47,137 bases of DNA, taken from positions 1-47,137 of the forward strand of contig CAMBFC010000010.1 in the NCBI GenBank assembly GCA_945865905.1, given 5' to 3'. The position numbers and the translations under genes were made by a program. How positions within the stretch are numbered: position 1 is the first letter of the stretch; every line of letters begins with the position of its first letter. The notes under the pieces were generated by a model that searched no databases, was not told the origin of the DNA, and saw nothing but the letters and a program-made list of their open reading frames with translations. Positions 34,102 to 43,700 of the stretch are shown here, piece after piece. This stretch comes from Rickettsia typhi. Its GTDB lineage: Bacteria; Pseudomonadota; Alphaproteobacteria; Rickettsiales; UBA1997.

Positions 34102-35784
34102 TTAGCCTTGTTGTAAAATTTTTGCCGCGGCAAGTGCCTCTGCGGTGATTTCCTCTCCAGAAATCATACGGGCAATTTCGTGGTTTTTTTCTTCACCAGA
34201 TAATTTTGTAATCACGGTTTTTATTTTGTTACTATTTTGTATTTTATTAATACGAAAATGTAAATCAGCTTTTGCGGCAATTTGAGCTTGATGAGTTACA
34301 ACTAAAATTTGTAAATTTTTTGATAAAATTTTGAGGCGCTTTCCAACCGCGTCAGCAGTGCTTCCGCCGATTCCTGTATCAATTTCATCAAAAATCATTG
34401 TTGGGGCGGATTTTATTTCCATCAAGGCTACTTTTAAAGCTAGCATAAAACGAGATAATTCTCCACCAGAAGCGATTTTTGCAATATCGTCAAATTCATT
34501 TTTGTTGATTGAAGCACAGAATTTTATTTTATCAAATCCGCTTACGCCATACATATCAAGCTTTGCAAAATCAACGCGAAATTTTACATTTTCCATTTTT
34601 AAAAACTGCAATTCTTCTTCAACTTTTTTTGCTAACTTTAGTGCGGATTTTTTTCTTTTTTCGCTTAATTGATCGGCAATTTTTTGATATTGAAAAAATA
34701 ATTCTTCATGCTCTTTAGCTAGATTTTGTGCGGCTTCACTTTCATTTTCAAGGATAAATAATTTTTCTTTTGCATCGGCAATTATTTGCGGCAATTCATT
34801 GGTTGTAACGCTAAATTTGCGCGCCAAACTTCTGATGTGAAAGAGGCGCTCTTCGATTTCACTGAGATTGTCGTTGCTATATTTTAGATTTTTTTCTATT
34901 GCTTCAATTTCGCTGATAGAGAGATCTAGCGAAGTATTTTGCTGGTCGATTTCTTTATCTAATTTATCAAAATCTTCTTGTTTTTCTGATAAATAATTTG
35001 TGATGATATTTTGATTGCGCAGCAAAACTTTTTGTGCCGTCAATAAATTTGAATTTGATTCGAGTAAATTTTTTTTAAGATCACTGATAAAATTTAAGAT
35101 TTTTTCTTTGCCAGTTAGTTGATCTTTTTTTGTTACTAAAATATCTTCTTCGCCAGCTTCTATGTTGCTATCCTCAAGCTCTTTGATTATATAGATGAGG
35201 TAATCTTTTTCTCGCAATGCTTGGGCTTTTTTTTCTGCAAAATCACTAATTTTTTTATCACAATTTTTTAGTTTTTCATAAACTTTTTTTATTGCATCGA
35301 GCAATTCTGAATTATCAGAAAATTCATCTAATATAACGCTATGAAAAGCTGGATTTAAAAGGCCGCGCTGATCATGTTGACCATGAATTTCTACTAAAGT
35401 TTCACCAATTTCAGCAAGCAAATTAACGCCAATTATTTGATCATTAACATAAACTTTGCTTGAGGAATTTTCTTGAATAAGTCTGCGGATTCTTAATTGG
35501 CTAGGGTTCTCGGCATCAAGCAGATTGTGCTCTTCTAAAATATTGCGACAAAATTTGTTGTGAGAAATATCGAATTCAGCGTTAACCGAGGCTTTGTTTT
35601 CATGGTTTCCAATTAATCTTAGATTGGAGCGAAAACCAATTGCTAAGCCAAAAGCATCAAGTAAAATTGATTTTCCTGAACCGGTTTCGCCTGTTAAAAT
35701 ACAAAGGCCGGTTGGGGTTTCAGAAAAATCAATTTCGGCTTTATCGATTAAGACAATATTTTGAATTGATAGCGATTTAAGCAA
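34102..35784 (-). CDS. recN: DNA repair protein RecN
   Basis: 560 residues, the normal length. SMC-like ATPase acting in double-strand-break repair. Walker A GETGSGKSILLDA lies near 30-42. A long antiparallel coiled coil spans about 160-380, and the C-terminal ABC half has SGGELSRFMLALKVAL and Walker B MIFDEIDTGIGG. recN is a classical SOS gene, but no copy of the palindrome found upstream of lexA occurs in the 161-base gap. First of the minus-strand run recN-virD4-aroE. Confidence 0.97.
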   Translation of the reverse strand: MLKSLSIQNIVLIDKAEIDFSETPTGLCILTGETGSGKSILLDAFGLAIGFRSNLRLIGNHENKASVNAEFDISHNKFCRNILEEHNLLDAENPSQLRIRRLIQENSSSKVYVNDQIIGVNLLAEIGETLVEIHGQHDQRGLLNPAFHSVILDEFSDNSELLDAIKKVYEKLKNCDKKISDFAEKKAQALREKDYLIYIIKELEDSNIEAGEEDILVTKKDQLTGKEKILNFISDLKKNLLESNSNLLTAQKVLLRNQNIITNYLSEKQEDFDKLDKEIDQQNTSLDLSISEIEAIEKNLKYSNDNLSEIEERLFHIRSLARKFSVTTNELPQIIADAKEKLFILENESEAAQNLAKEHEELFFQYQKIADQLSEKRKKSALKLAKKVEEELQFLKMENVKFRVDFAKLDMYGVSGFDKIKFCASINKNEFDDIAKIASGGELSRFMLALKVALMEIKSAPTMIFDEIDTGIGGSTADAVGKRLKILSKNLQILVVTHQAQIAAKADLHFRINKIQNSNKIKTVITKLSGEEKNHEIARMISGEEITAEALAAAKILQQG

Positions 35785-35811
35785 GTTATATCTATAAATT
35801 GGTTATGTGTG

Positions 35812-35880
35812 GTGAGATCATTAAAAAATGATAATCTCACGATAATTTGAAGTAGAAAAATCTGCTTTCTTAAATTATCG
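35812..35880. repeat. Two adjacent inverted repeats in the recN/HIT divergent gap
   Basis: GTGAGAT (35812-35818) pairs with ATCTCAC (35834-35840). Directly beside it, 35840-35855 pairs with 35862-35880, anchored by CGATAATTT/AAATTATCG with a bulge and an AAAAAT loop. They fill the gap between divergent recN and the HIT gene. They could be operators, a leader hairpin of recN, or a degenerate palindromic element; no consensus allows a choice. Confidence 0.6.
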
Positions 35881-35945
35881 CCTAACTTTAAACTATACTA
35901 CATCAACTTCAAGAATTTGATTGAAGTAAATTAAAACTAAAAAAT

Positions 35946-36350
35946 ATGTTTGCTCTAAATAAGCAGCTTGATTCTGATAGCTTTTTTGTTGTCGACCTTA
36001 AATTTTGTCGTGTTTTATTGATGAATAATGCTAATTTTCCATGGCTAATTTTAGTGCCAAGAGTTCTTGATGCTGTTGAGTTAACCGATTTAACATTTGA
36101 GCAGCAAACCGAAATATTAAAAGAGCTAAATCTTGTAACAAAATTTTTACAAAAGAAATTTTCTCCACATAAAATTAATATTGGCGCGTTAGGCAATATA
36201 GTGCGTCAGCTTCACATTCATGTTATCGCTCGTTTTGAAGATGATAAGGCCTTTCCAAAGCCAGTTTGGGGCTTTGAAATACAAAAATATGATGAAAAAG
36301 TGGCACAAGAATTAATCGCTCAAATTAAAACCGAATTACTTAAAAAATGA
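35946..36350 (+). CDS. HIT-family nucleotide-binding protein
   Basis: 134 residues. The histidine triad QLHIHVIAR (His-x-His-x-aromatic-like) lies near 88-96, where the central His forms the nucleotidyl intermediate. The upstream LILVPRVLDAVELTDLTFEQQTEILKE segment is typical of the HIT fold, and FPKPVWGF follows. Members hydrolyse or transfer AMP/GMP from nucleotide conjugates; the substrate here is unknown. The stop overlaps the sdhE start (ATGA), so the two are translationally coupled. Confidence 0.93.
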   Translation: MFALNKQLDSDSFFVVDLKFCRVLLMNNANFPWLILVPRVLDAVELTDLTFEQQTEILKELNLVTKFLQKKFSPHKINIGALGNIVRQLHIHVIARFEDDKAFPKPVWGFEIQKYDEKVAQELIAQIKTELLKK

Positions 36351-36625
36351 TAGAATCAAAAGAGATAAAGTTAGCTGAGCAAAGCACTTTGGCAAAACAA
36401 CTTTTATACCGCTCAGTCCATCGTGGTTGTAAAGAAACTGATTTTTTGATCGGAGAATTTGCCAAAGAAAAAATCACTTCTTTTGCTGATAAAAAATTGC
36501 AATTATTCGCTGATTTTATTGTAGAAGATGATTTATTGATTTATGATTGGATTTTAGGAAAACATGAAGTGCCTCAAAAATATATTGCGATTATAGAAGA
36601 AATCAGAGCCTTTCACAAAGTTTAA
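36347..36625 (+). CDS. sdhE: Succinate dehydrogenase assembly factor SdhE
   Basis: 92 residues. The small helical SdhE/SDH5 fold is identified by LLYRSVHRGCKETDFLIGEF: the RGxxE box is Arg26-Gly27 to Glu30, the residues contacting the flavoprotein. LQLFADFIVEDDLLIYDWILGKHEVP completes the signature. It promotes covalent attachment of FAD to SdhA. It is coupled to the HIT gene by a 4-base overlap and converges with the PilO-like gene 1 base away. Confidence 0.93.
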   Translation: MIESKEIKLAEQSTLAKQLLYRSVHRGCKETDFLIGEFAKEKITSFADKKLQLFADFIVEDDLLIYDWILGKHEVPQKYIAIIEEIRAFHKV

Positions 36626-36626
36626 T

Positions 36627-37280
36627 CTATTGAGATAATTTTGCAGAAGGCGCTACTGGTTTTATTTTCTCGCGATAGACATACCATCCAAATACAATCT
36701 TAACCTTTAATATTCCGGGGCTTTTTCCCATAGAAACATTGATCAAATCTTCGGGGTTATATTTATGAGGCTTGATCATTTCTAGTGTAGAAATAAATGT
36801 ATATCCTGGTAATTTATTAAAAAATTCACTAATGAATGCGATAGCTTTTATATCGCTTAAAGCTTCAAATGATAGGGTTCCGCTGCTATATGATACACCA
36901 AGAGTTTTGCGCTGAAAAATTCCGCCATCTAGATTTTCTGGCAATACAACTTGAATTGACGGAGCAAAAATATTGTATTTTTCTGCAAGAGATTCAAGCA
37001 TTGGATTGACCTCATCCATTTTTATTCCTTGTGTGCTTTTTTTATTTTCACCAATAGTTTTCCAAACATCTTTATATTTTCTGGCATCAAGACTTTGGCT
37101 TTCTAATTCTTCAGTTTGGCTCTTAATTTCGCTGATTTCGCCGCGAATTTTTTGAACTTCTTCGCTAGTAAGATCTTGTTTATTTGTGATATAATAGTAA
37201 ATGCCAATAGCGGTTGCAATCAATGCTACCGAGGCTATAAGGTTGATAATAATGTTGCGACGAAGATGTTGTGTTTTCAT
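36627..37280 (-). CDS. PilO-like inner-membrane protein, hypothetical
   Basis: 217 residues. One N-terminal membrane helix (about 9-29, IIINLIASVALIATAIGIYYY) is followed by a coiled coil (SEEVQKIRGEISEIKSQTEELESQS). A periplasmic alpha/beta domain comes next (LGVSYSSGTLSFEALSDIKAIAFISEFFNKLPGYTFISTLEM), with the PilO/GspM-type ferredoxin-like order: strand, helix, strand. It lies 3 bases downstream of the larger PilM/N-like gene, the arrangement seen for pilO after pilN. Sequence identity is too low to name it confidently. It may instead be a Rickettsiales-specific envelope protein. Confidence 0.55.
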   Translation of the reverse strand: MKTQHLRRNIIINLIASVALIATAIGIYYYITNKQDLTSEEVQKIRGEISEIKSQTEELESQSLDARKYKDVWKTIGENKKSTQGIKMDEVNPMLESLAEKYNIFAPSIQVVLPENLDGGIFQRKTLGVSYSSGTLSFEALSDIKAIAFISEFFNKLPGYTFISTLEMIKPHKYNPEDLINVSMGKSPGILKVKIVFGWYVYREKIKPVAPSAKLSQ

Positions 37281-37283
37281 CAG

Positions 37284-38846
37284 TTAATTTTTAGTAATCG
37301 AAAAATCGATCGGAAAATTATAGTATTTTTTTGTAAAATCGATATTTCGTGGCAATTCAGAATATGAGATTTTATTTTTATCAAATGTTTTTTTAAATTC
37401 AGCGGTTAGGCCATCAAATTCGGTGAATAGATCTTCAATATCACCGCTGCGATTTGAAATTTCTCCACTTAAACTAAGTTTATAGTTTGCGTCAGCAGAA
37501 GGTGATTTGTAAGTAAAATTTAATATCGAATAAGAAAAGTTATTTAATTTTACGCCATAATCTTTGATAAATTTTAGTTTACCATAAATTTCAGGAACAC
37601 TTACCCCTATTGATCCAATGGCATCATTCATTTTTCCTATATCAAGAATGCGATCAATATCAATTGTGTTGTTGGCATCAGTAAAAACTTCGCCGTCAAG
37701 TGCTGCATTTTTGATTTTAGTAAGAGATTGCGAAGCGTTTTGGCGTTCAATTTCAGCGATTAATCTTAATTCTTCAATGTCGTTTTGATCGTGAATGGCA
37801 AAAAGACAAATTATACCAATAATCATTAACAACAACAAGTTTAGATAATATGAAGAGCGAATTATTAAAAATAATTTTTCTAGAGTAGTAATTTTTGGTG
37901 TAATAAATTTTAGTAGCTTTTTTTTGTTACTGGCAAAGATTTTTGAAATTAACAAATCACAAAAATTACTATCTTTTGCAATTAAGTTATTATATCCAGA
38001 GATAGTAGCTGCTTGCAATGGCGTATAATTAACGAAGTGAAAATCAATGTTAGAAATAGTATCAAGTTTTGTTAAAATTTCTGTTGGAAAAATATTGATT
38101 ATGTCAAGCTCGCTAATATGTAAATTTGGAAAAAGTCTTTTTAAATATTCGAATGTGCTGTGAATATCTTGCTCATATTTTTCTAAAAAATTAGGTTCTT
38201 CAAAATTGTAATTTACTACGCGAGTGAAAATAATCCCATCATTTGAAAACACGGTTTGTCTGATTCCGCTTACTTTATTTTGCAAAAGCAAGCAGTATAA
38301 ATCATTTTTTTTGCTGGTGATTTTAGAAGAAGATTTGATGTTAGCTTTGAGAAGTTTAAATAAAGAAAAGGTTTCAATTGGCGACATATAAATGCCTAAT
38401 GTGCGATTGGGCATTTCTAGTGCAAAATCAAACCACGCATTAGTGTTTTCGGAACTAGATGAAGAAACAAAAAGACATTCCCATTTTTTATCGGCAATTG
38501 GGGTATTTTTGGGATATTTGCCGTTGCCTAAAATAATATAATTTTTAAGACTTTCTTTATCGGCATCGTTGGCAATATCGCGTTTTATTAGATGAATTAA
38601 ATCGCCTTTTCTGATAAAAGGATAGGTTTTCTTTTTATAGCTCTGATCAACGGTATCTAGAAGAAAATAGATCGGGGCTGATTTGTATTTGGTAAAAAGT
38701 TTTGCTAGATCTTTTTTGCTTTCTTCGGTGAATGCTTCAAAAAAAATCGCTTGTTCTATTTTTTTGCCGTTGTGCAAAGCAACCACTGAGCCATAATTTC
38801 CTATTGTTACGATAAAAGTTCTTTCTGAGATTATTTTAGCAATCAT
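37284..38846 (-). CDS. PilM/PilN (GspL)-like fusion membrane protein, hypothetical
   Basis: 520 residues. The cytoplasmic N-terminal part (about 1-325) is alpha/beta and fits the outline of the actin-like PilM/GspL domain (IYFLLDTVDQSYKKKTYPFIRKGDL, LYCLLLQNKVSGIRQTVF, LQAATISGYNNLI). A single membrane helix (about 330-350, LNLLLLMIIGIICLFAIH) is followed by a coiled coil and a periplasmic domain (LNNFSYSILNFTY ... NYKLSLSGEISNRSGDIEDLFTEFDGL). This equals PilM, the PilN helix and PilN domain in one chain, as in GspL. It pairs with the PilO-like gene 3 bases downstream. No pilus ATPase or pilin genes lie nearby. Confidence 0.55.
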   Translation of the reverse strand: MIAKIISERTFIVTIGNYGSVVALHNGKKIEQAIFFEAFTEESKKDLAKLFTKYKSAPIYFLLDTVDQSYKKKTYPFIRKGDLIHLIKRDIANDADKESLKNYIILGNGKYPKNTPIADKKWECLFVSSSSSENTNAWFDFALEMPNRTLGIYMSPIETFSLFKLLKANIKSSSKITSKKNDLYCLLLQNKVSGIRQTVFSNDGIIFTRVVNYNFEEPNFLEKYEQDIHSTFEYLKRLFPNLHISELDIINIFPTEILTKLDTISNIDFHFVNYTPLQAATISGYNNLIAKDSNFCDLLISKIFASNKKKLLKFITPKITTLEKLFLIIRSSYYLNLLLLMIIGIICLFAIHDQNDIEELRLIAEIERQNASQSLTKIKNAALDGEVFTDANNTIDIDRILDIGKMNDAIGSIGVSVPEIYGKLKFIKDYGVKLNNFSYSILNFTYKSPSADANYKLSLSGEISNRSGDIEDLFTEFDGLTAEFKKTFDKNKISYSELPRNIDFTKKYYNFPIDFSITKN

Positions 38847-38927
38847 CTATAAAAGGGTGTAAATTATGAAATAAGTGTTATAACTTAGTTTAAAGCTTTA
38901 CTGCGTAATCAACAACAAAAATTTGCA

Positions 38928-39332
38928 ATGATTTTAGGAATTGGAATTGATTTAGTTAGTGTTAGTCGTATTGAGGATTTAATGCGAAGATTTGGAGAAA
39001 AATTCGCGCAAAAAATTTTTACCGCATCTGAAATTGCCAAAGCCGAAAAAATCGCTTTTGATGATAATTTTGCACCGCGTGCAATTTTTTATGCCAAAAG
39101 ATTCGCTGCTAAAGAGGCTTTTGTCAAGGCTTGCGGATTAGGTATTGGTCGCGGTATTGACTTTCGTGATATTGAGGTTTGTAATGATCATTTGGGTAAG
39201 CCAATTATTAAGATTTTGAATGATAAAGAAAAGTTTTTGCATCAGCTTTTTTCTGTAACAAAACTCTCTATTCACTTATCACTAACTGATGAGGTGCCAT
39301 TGGCGCAGGCAATGGTTTTGTTAGAAGGGTAG
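38928..39332 (+). CDS. acpS: Holo-[acyl-carrier-protein] synthase AcpS
   Basis: 134 residues. Transfers 4'-phosphopantetheine from CoA to ACP for fatty acid synthesis. GIGIDLVSVSRIE holds the metal-binding Asp8, and RFAAKEAFVKACG holds Glu63; the KEAFVKA motif is the family signature. The Bacteroides-like insert FDDNFAPRAIFYAK between them is common in alphaproteobacteria. The C-terminal SIHLSLTDEVPLAQAMV is intact. The gene is followed by murD after 31 bases. Confidence 0.95.
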   Translation: MILGIGIDLVSVSRIEDLMRRFGEKFAQKIFTASEIAKAEKIAFDDNFAPRAIFYAKRFAAKEAFVKACGLGIGRGIDFRDIEVCNDHLGKPIIKILNDKEKFLHQLFSVTKLSIHLSLTDEVPLAQAMVLLEG

Positions 39333-39363
39333 ATTTAGGATTATTAATTTTTTATAAAAGAAA

Positions 39364-40773
39364 ATGAACTACATCGTCTATGGCCTAGGTGTTTCAGGCA
39401 TCTCAGCCGCCAAATATCTAATTAAAAATAATTATAAAGTTATCGTTACCGATGATAATGATGCTGCAATTGAGGCTTTTCGCAGCAAGCTTGCGCCAGA
39501 AATTTCTCAGCATCCTCAAGAAAATATCAAATTTATAAAATCTTCTGAAATAGCGAATGAATGCACCGCGGATACTGTAGTTGTCTTTGCTCCCGGCATT
39601 CCACTTTATCATCCAAAACCACATAAAATTATTGAAATTGTCAAAAAATCTGGTGCAAAATTATTGTGCGATATTGAGCTTTTTTATTTATTAAATTCTG
39701 CTGGCAAAACTTTTTTAGGAATTACCGGAACTAATGGCAAGTCTACAACCACAGCGCTTACGGGCTTTATTTTTGATGAGTTAAAAATTGATGCGCAGAT
39801 CGGTGGCAATATTGGTGTGCCTTGTTTTGAATTATCAAATGTTCAAAATTATGTTTTTGAAATTTCGTCCTATCATTTAGATTTGATGGAAAAAACGCAT
39901 TTTAAAACTGCGGTGCTTACAAATATAACGCCTGATCACATTGATCGTCATGGTTCTTTTGAAAATTATATTGCGGTAAAAAAGAAAATTTTCTTAAATC
40001 AAGGTGAGAAGGATTATGCAATTATTGGCGTTGATAATGAATATTCTAAAAATATTTTTACAGAATTAAAAAGTGATACAGGTTTTAAAGCCGCGCTAGT
40101 TTCGGTTTCAACGCAAAAAGTTTGCGATGGTGGGGTGGCGGTGATCAATGGATATTTGTATAATAAAATTGATGGAGCCATGTCTGATATATCTTTAGAA
40201 GGCATTATTTTAAAAGGTGAGCACAATATGCAAAATGTTGCTATGGCCTTTGCAAGCGTTTATTGCACTCTTCATAAGGTTTTAGATTCTAAAGAATTAG
40301 AGCAAAAAATTATCGCAGCAATTAAAAAATTTAAGGGTTTGCGTCATCGAATGCAGCTTTTAGGAAATATTGATGGCATTAATTTTATCAATGATAGCAA
40401 GGCTACCAACGCCGAATCTACTGAAAATGCACTAAAATCTTATGAAAATATTTTTTGGATTTTAGGTGGCAAAGCCAAGGATGGTGGAATTTCAAGTTTG
40501 CAACCTTATTTTGCAAAAATTACCAAGGCTTATTTGATTGGCGAGGCCTCTGACCAATTCGCTGAAGTTCTACAAAAAAATAATGTTGAATTTGAAAAAT
40601 GTTTCGATTTAAAAAATGCCTTTAACCGAGCCTTTTTAGATGCAAAAAAATCTAGCTTAAAAGAAAGAAATATTCTACTTTCTCCAGCTTGCGCATCTTT
40701 TGATCAATGGAAAAATTTTGAAGAGCGCGGAGATTATTTCTGTACAGCATTTGATGAAATTAAAAAGATTTGA
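39364..40773 (+). CDS. murD: UDP-N-acetylmuramoylalanine-D-glutamate ligase MurD
   Basis: 469 residues. Adds D-Glu to UDP-MurNAc-Ala in peptidoglycan synthesis. The N-terminal Rossmann domain is YGLGVSGISAAKYL. The ATP loop GITGTNGKSTTT lies near 119-130, the central domain has NITPDHIDRHGSFENY, and the C-terminal FINDSKATNAEST with GGKAKDGG and LLSPACASFDQWKNFEERG completes the Mur ligase fold. The stop TGA is inside the 5' end of the giant gene (20-base overlap). With the amidase it shows a functional peptidoglycan cycle. Confidence 0.97.
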   Translation: MNYIVYGLGVSGISAAKYLIKNNYKVIVTDDNDAAIEAFRSKLAPEISQHPQENIKFIKSSEIANECTADTVVVFAPGIPLYHPKPHKIIEIVKKSGAKLLCDIELFYLLNSAGKTFLGITGTNGKSTTTALTGFIFDELKIDAQIGGNIGVPCFELSNVQNYVFEISSYHLDLMEKTHFKTAVLTNITPDHIDRHGSFENYIAVKKKIFLNQGEKDYAIIGVDNEYSKNIFTELKSDTGFKAALVSVSTQKVCDGGVAVINGYLYNKIDGAMSDISLEGIILKGEHNMQNVAMAFASVYCTLHKVLDSKELEQKIIAAIKKFKGLRHRMQLLGNIDGINFINDSKATNAESTENALKSYENIFWILGGKAKDGGISSLQPYFAKITKAYLIGEASDQFAEVLQKNNVEFEKCFDLKNAFNRAFLDAKKSSLKERNILLSPACASFDQWKNFEERGDYFCTAFDEIKKI

Positions 40774-43700
40774 AAAGATCCTACTACTGCTTGACTTTGC
40801 TAAGGAATTAGCCCAAAAATTTTGGCAAAAAATTTGTGGATCTACAATCCTTAAAGCTTCTGCTTGCCTTTTTATTGCTACTATCATCTCGGTTATTATT
40901 TTTTCTTATAAGCCGCATGCTCAATCTTTGCCTAGTTGCAGCACCCTTGGAATAAACATTACCCCTAATGCTGGAGTAAATTGTCTCTATTTTGGTTTGC
41001 CTCTTTGCAATACCGTGCAAACGCCTCAGCATCGAGTTAATTGCGCCGATATAATTGATTTGCCGCTTTGTAGCGATATTGTTATTGGTCCCGGAGTATC
41101 ACAGCAACCGGGAAAAAACTGCGTTAATCTTTGTTCTGGCCCTGCTTATGGCAGCCCCAACCCAAATAATTTAGATTTGGTGCGTTCAGTCGATTACGCT
41201 ATTCATAATGTTGAATGCATTAGATTTTGTGACGATGTGGAAGCCGATGTTGTTTCTGTTCCTGGATCCAATTGCTCTCAAAGAAAATGTCACCAAGTGG
41301 CGAATCAAGTTATTCCTAGCAATGGCGTAAATTGCAATCTTTTACCTTGCAATTTACTTACTCCTGATGAGCTCAATAAGTCAAAATTTGATGATAATGA
41401 AACAAAAAAAAATAAATATTGTGAAGGAGATAATTTAAAATGTTATGAATTAACCGCATCTCAGCTTAAATATGCAAGACAGCGCTCAGTTAACCCGATT
41501 TGCATAATTCATACTTGCGAGCCTTCATCGCCATATTGTGGCGCTAATGATGTATTGAATATTATGGGCCGGCCAGGCCGAGGAGATGAATATAAACAAG
41601 CATATATAACATATGTTAATGGTGGAGTGGGTATCGAAAGTTCATCTTATTGCACTCACATTGATTGCAGACCAGTAATCAAATCACAATATCGTTGCAC
41701 ATCACAAACAGCAGATGGCTCTAACAACATTTATAATGTGGGCATTGAATCTTCCATTACTGGAACTAGTGCTGATATTTATCGTAATCCAAATTGTGAT
41801 TCTACTGGAGGTGGTGCGCTTTGTGGTACTTTAGCTTCTGTTGGTGATCTTGCTTATAATATGGTTACTAACTATTGCTATAAAACTGTTGATTGCAATA
41901 AAGCTGAAAATAGCCAAGCTTCAGAATGTATGATTGCTCAGAATTTAGGCGGCAATAGCAGTTCTGGTGTTGATGATCCTTTTCAGTCATGGTTTTATCG
42001 CCCAGCTCCTTCGCATAAGGCTACAAATTCCGATGGTATATTATTGCCAATGAGTGATAGTCTTTGCTATAGTGAAGGACAAATGATCGAGAACAAGTGG
42101 GGTAAGTTTGTTGGCTTTAAAATTGGTTTACTCGATTTAGAATTTTGGTATCATAGCAACTGGTTTAATTCAACGCGCTCTCCCGGCGCTTGTGGTGGTT
42201 GGAATATTGGTAATACTGGCACAGGATATGTTTATGTATGTGGCACTAATTGGCTGTTATATAACAAAGCGGCGGAAGATGCTGTTTATTTTAAAGGTTA
42301 CGCAACAACTGATTTTAGTGGAGCTGTTCCAAAACATAAAGTTACTGTTTGTACTCGTTTTTCAAATACGCTTCAAAAGGATGCTTGTGGAAGCAGAACC
42401 TGTGGTGTTGATGCTGCGTTCGATGATTTTACCGGTCAAGCTTGCGGGGGTGATTCTTGTGAAGAGTTGACTATCGAAGAAAATGATCCAACAAAGTGCC
42501 TCATGACATCTGGCAGTTCAATGTCTGGTGGTTGTGTTGCGCAGCTTGATAGTAGTGGATTGGTTGGTGGTTATTTGCGAGTGCGTGCGGTTAAATATGA
42601 TGATAAAATTTGCGGCTTCTTTGATGTAAAAGGTCAATTTGCTTATGACAGAATGTTTTTTGATGGAAGCAGAACTATAACTTTTACAGAAGATGATCAA
42701 ATTCATCCCACAACAGTTTGTGTCAATGATACATCTAGTACTGATGGATCTTGTCGTGGTTATGATAGTAATTCAAACAAGGGCTCAGCTAGTGAATGGA
42801 GAAATATGCTACAAGTTCATTATGTTGATAATAACCGCCCAACAGGTCTTCAGGGATATCTAGACAAAGCTGGTAAGTTTTATAAAGCACAAACTTGTCC
42901 AAAGGTTACTATGAGAATACCTCCGCCAGATCAATATAATATAGCAACCATAAGCAACTCCGAAAAATTATTTTCTCCACCAGTCACCATAGTTGCTGTT
43001 TCAAAAATCAGAGATGGCGAAGATGCGGTTCGTTCAAGTGGAGAAGTTTATGGCAAAACTGATTTTCACTATCCACAAATTAAAGTTCGGTTTGGAATTG
43101 AATTTTATAGAATGGGCTTAGGATTTGGTTATACTGGTGGCGCAGAAGATGCTAATGTTGAAAATCATCTATCTTCGCCAAGCTCACTAACAATTAAAAC
43201 TAAGTTAGGAGGCAAAGATTATGAGGCTAGATTGTTTGTTAAAAAAGAGTTCTTTGAAAATAATCCAATTCCGCAATTTTGTCTTTATCGAAAAATAAAA
43301 GATCAAAACGGTGTTGATGTTGCGCCTTTAAATATAGGATGCGTCGCAAGAAATGCTCCTGATATTGATAACTCCAGAAGTAGAGCTATAGATCCTTCTT
43401 TGATGGTCAGAAAAGTAAGAATTGTGCCAAAAAGTGATAATGAATATAATAACGCAGAAATTAAAATAAGCTATTTAAGCGGAGGAGCTAATAAGCTTGA
43501 TAATGGTTGTTCATTAGATGATACATGTACTGCAGAAATTTCTTTATCAAATCCTAGTTATAAAACCCCAGTATGTGTTCAAAATATTGAAAAGCATAAA
43601 CTATGTGTTCAGCGCGAAGAATGTAGCGGAATTTATGTTGAATGTATCAAAAATGAAATTGATATAAATAATGCAATAAACAATAACGAACCTTTGGCCC

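Noticed and set aside
32166..34133. VirD4 start at 34133
   Set aside because: It would overlap the recN coding end by 32 bases; ATG 34097 gives a normal VirD4 N-terminus 4 bases after recN.
35812..35880. recN LexA box
   Set aside because: The repeats do not match the lexA palindrome or the GTTC-N7-GTTC box, so no SOS operator is called there.
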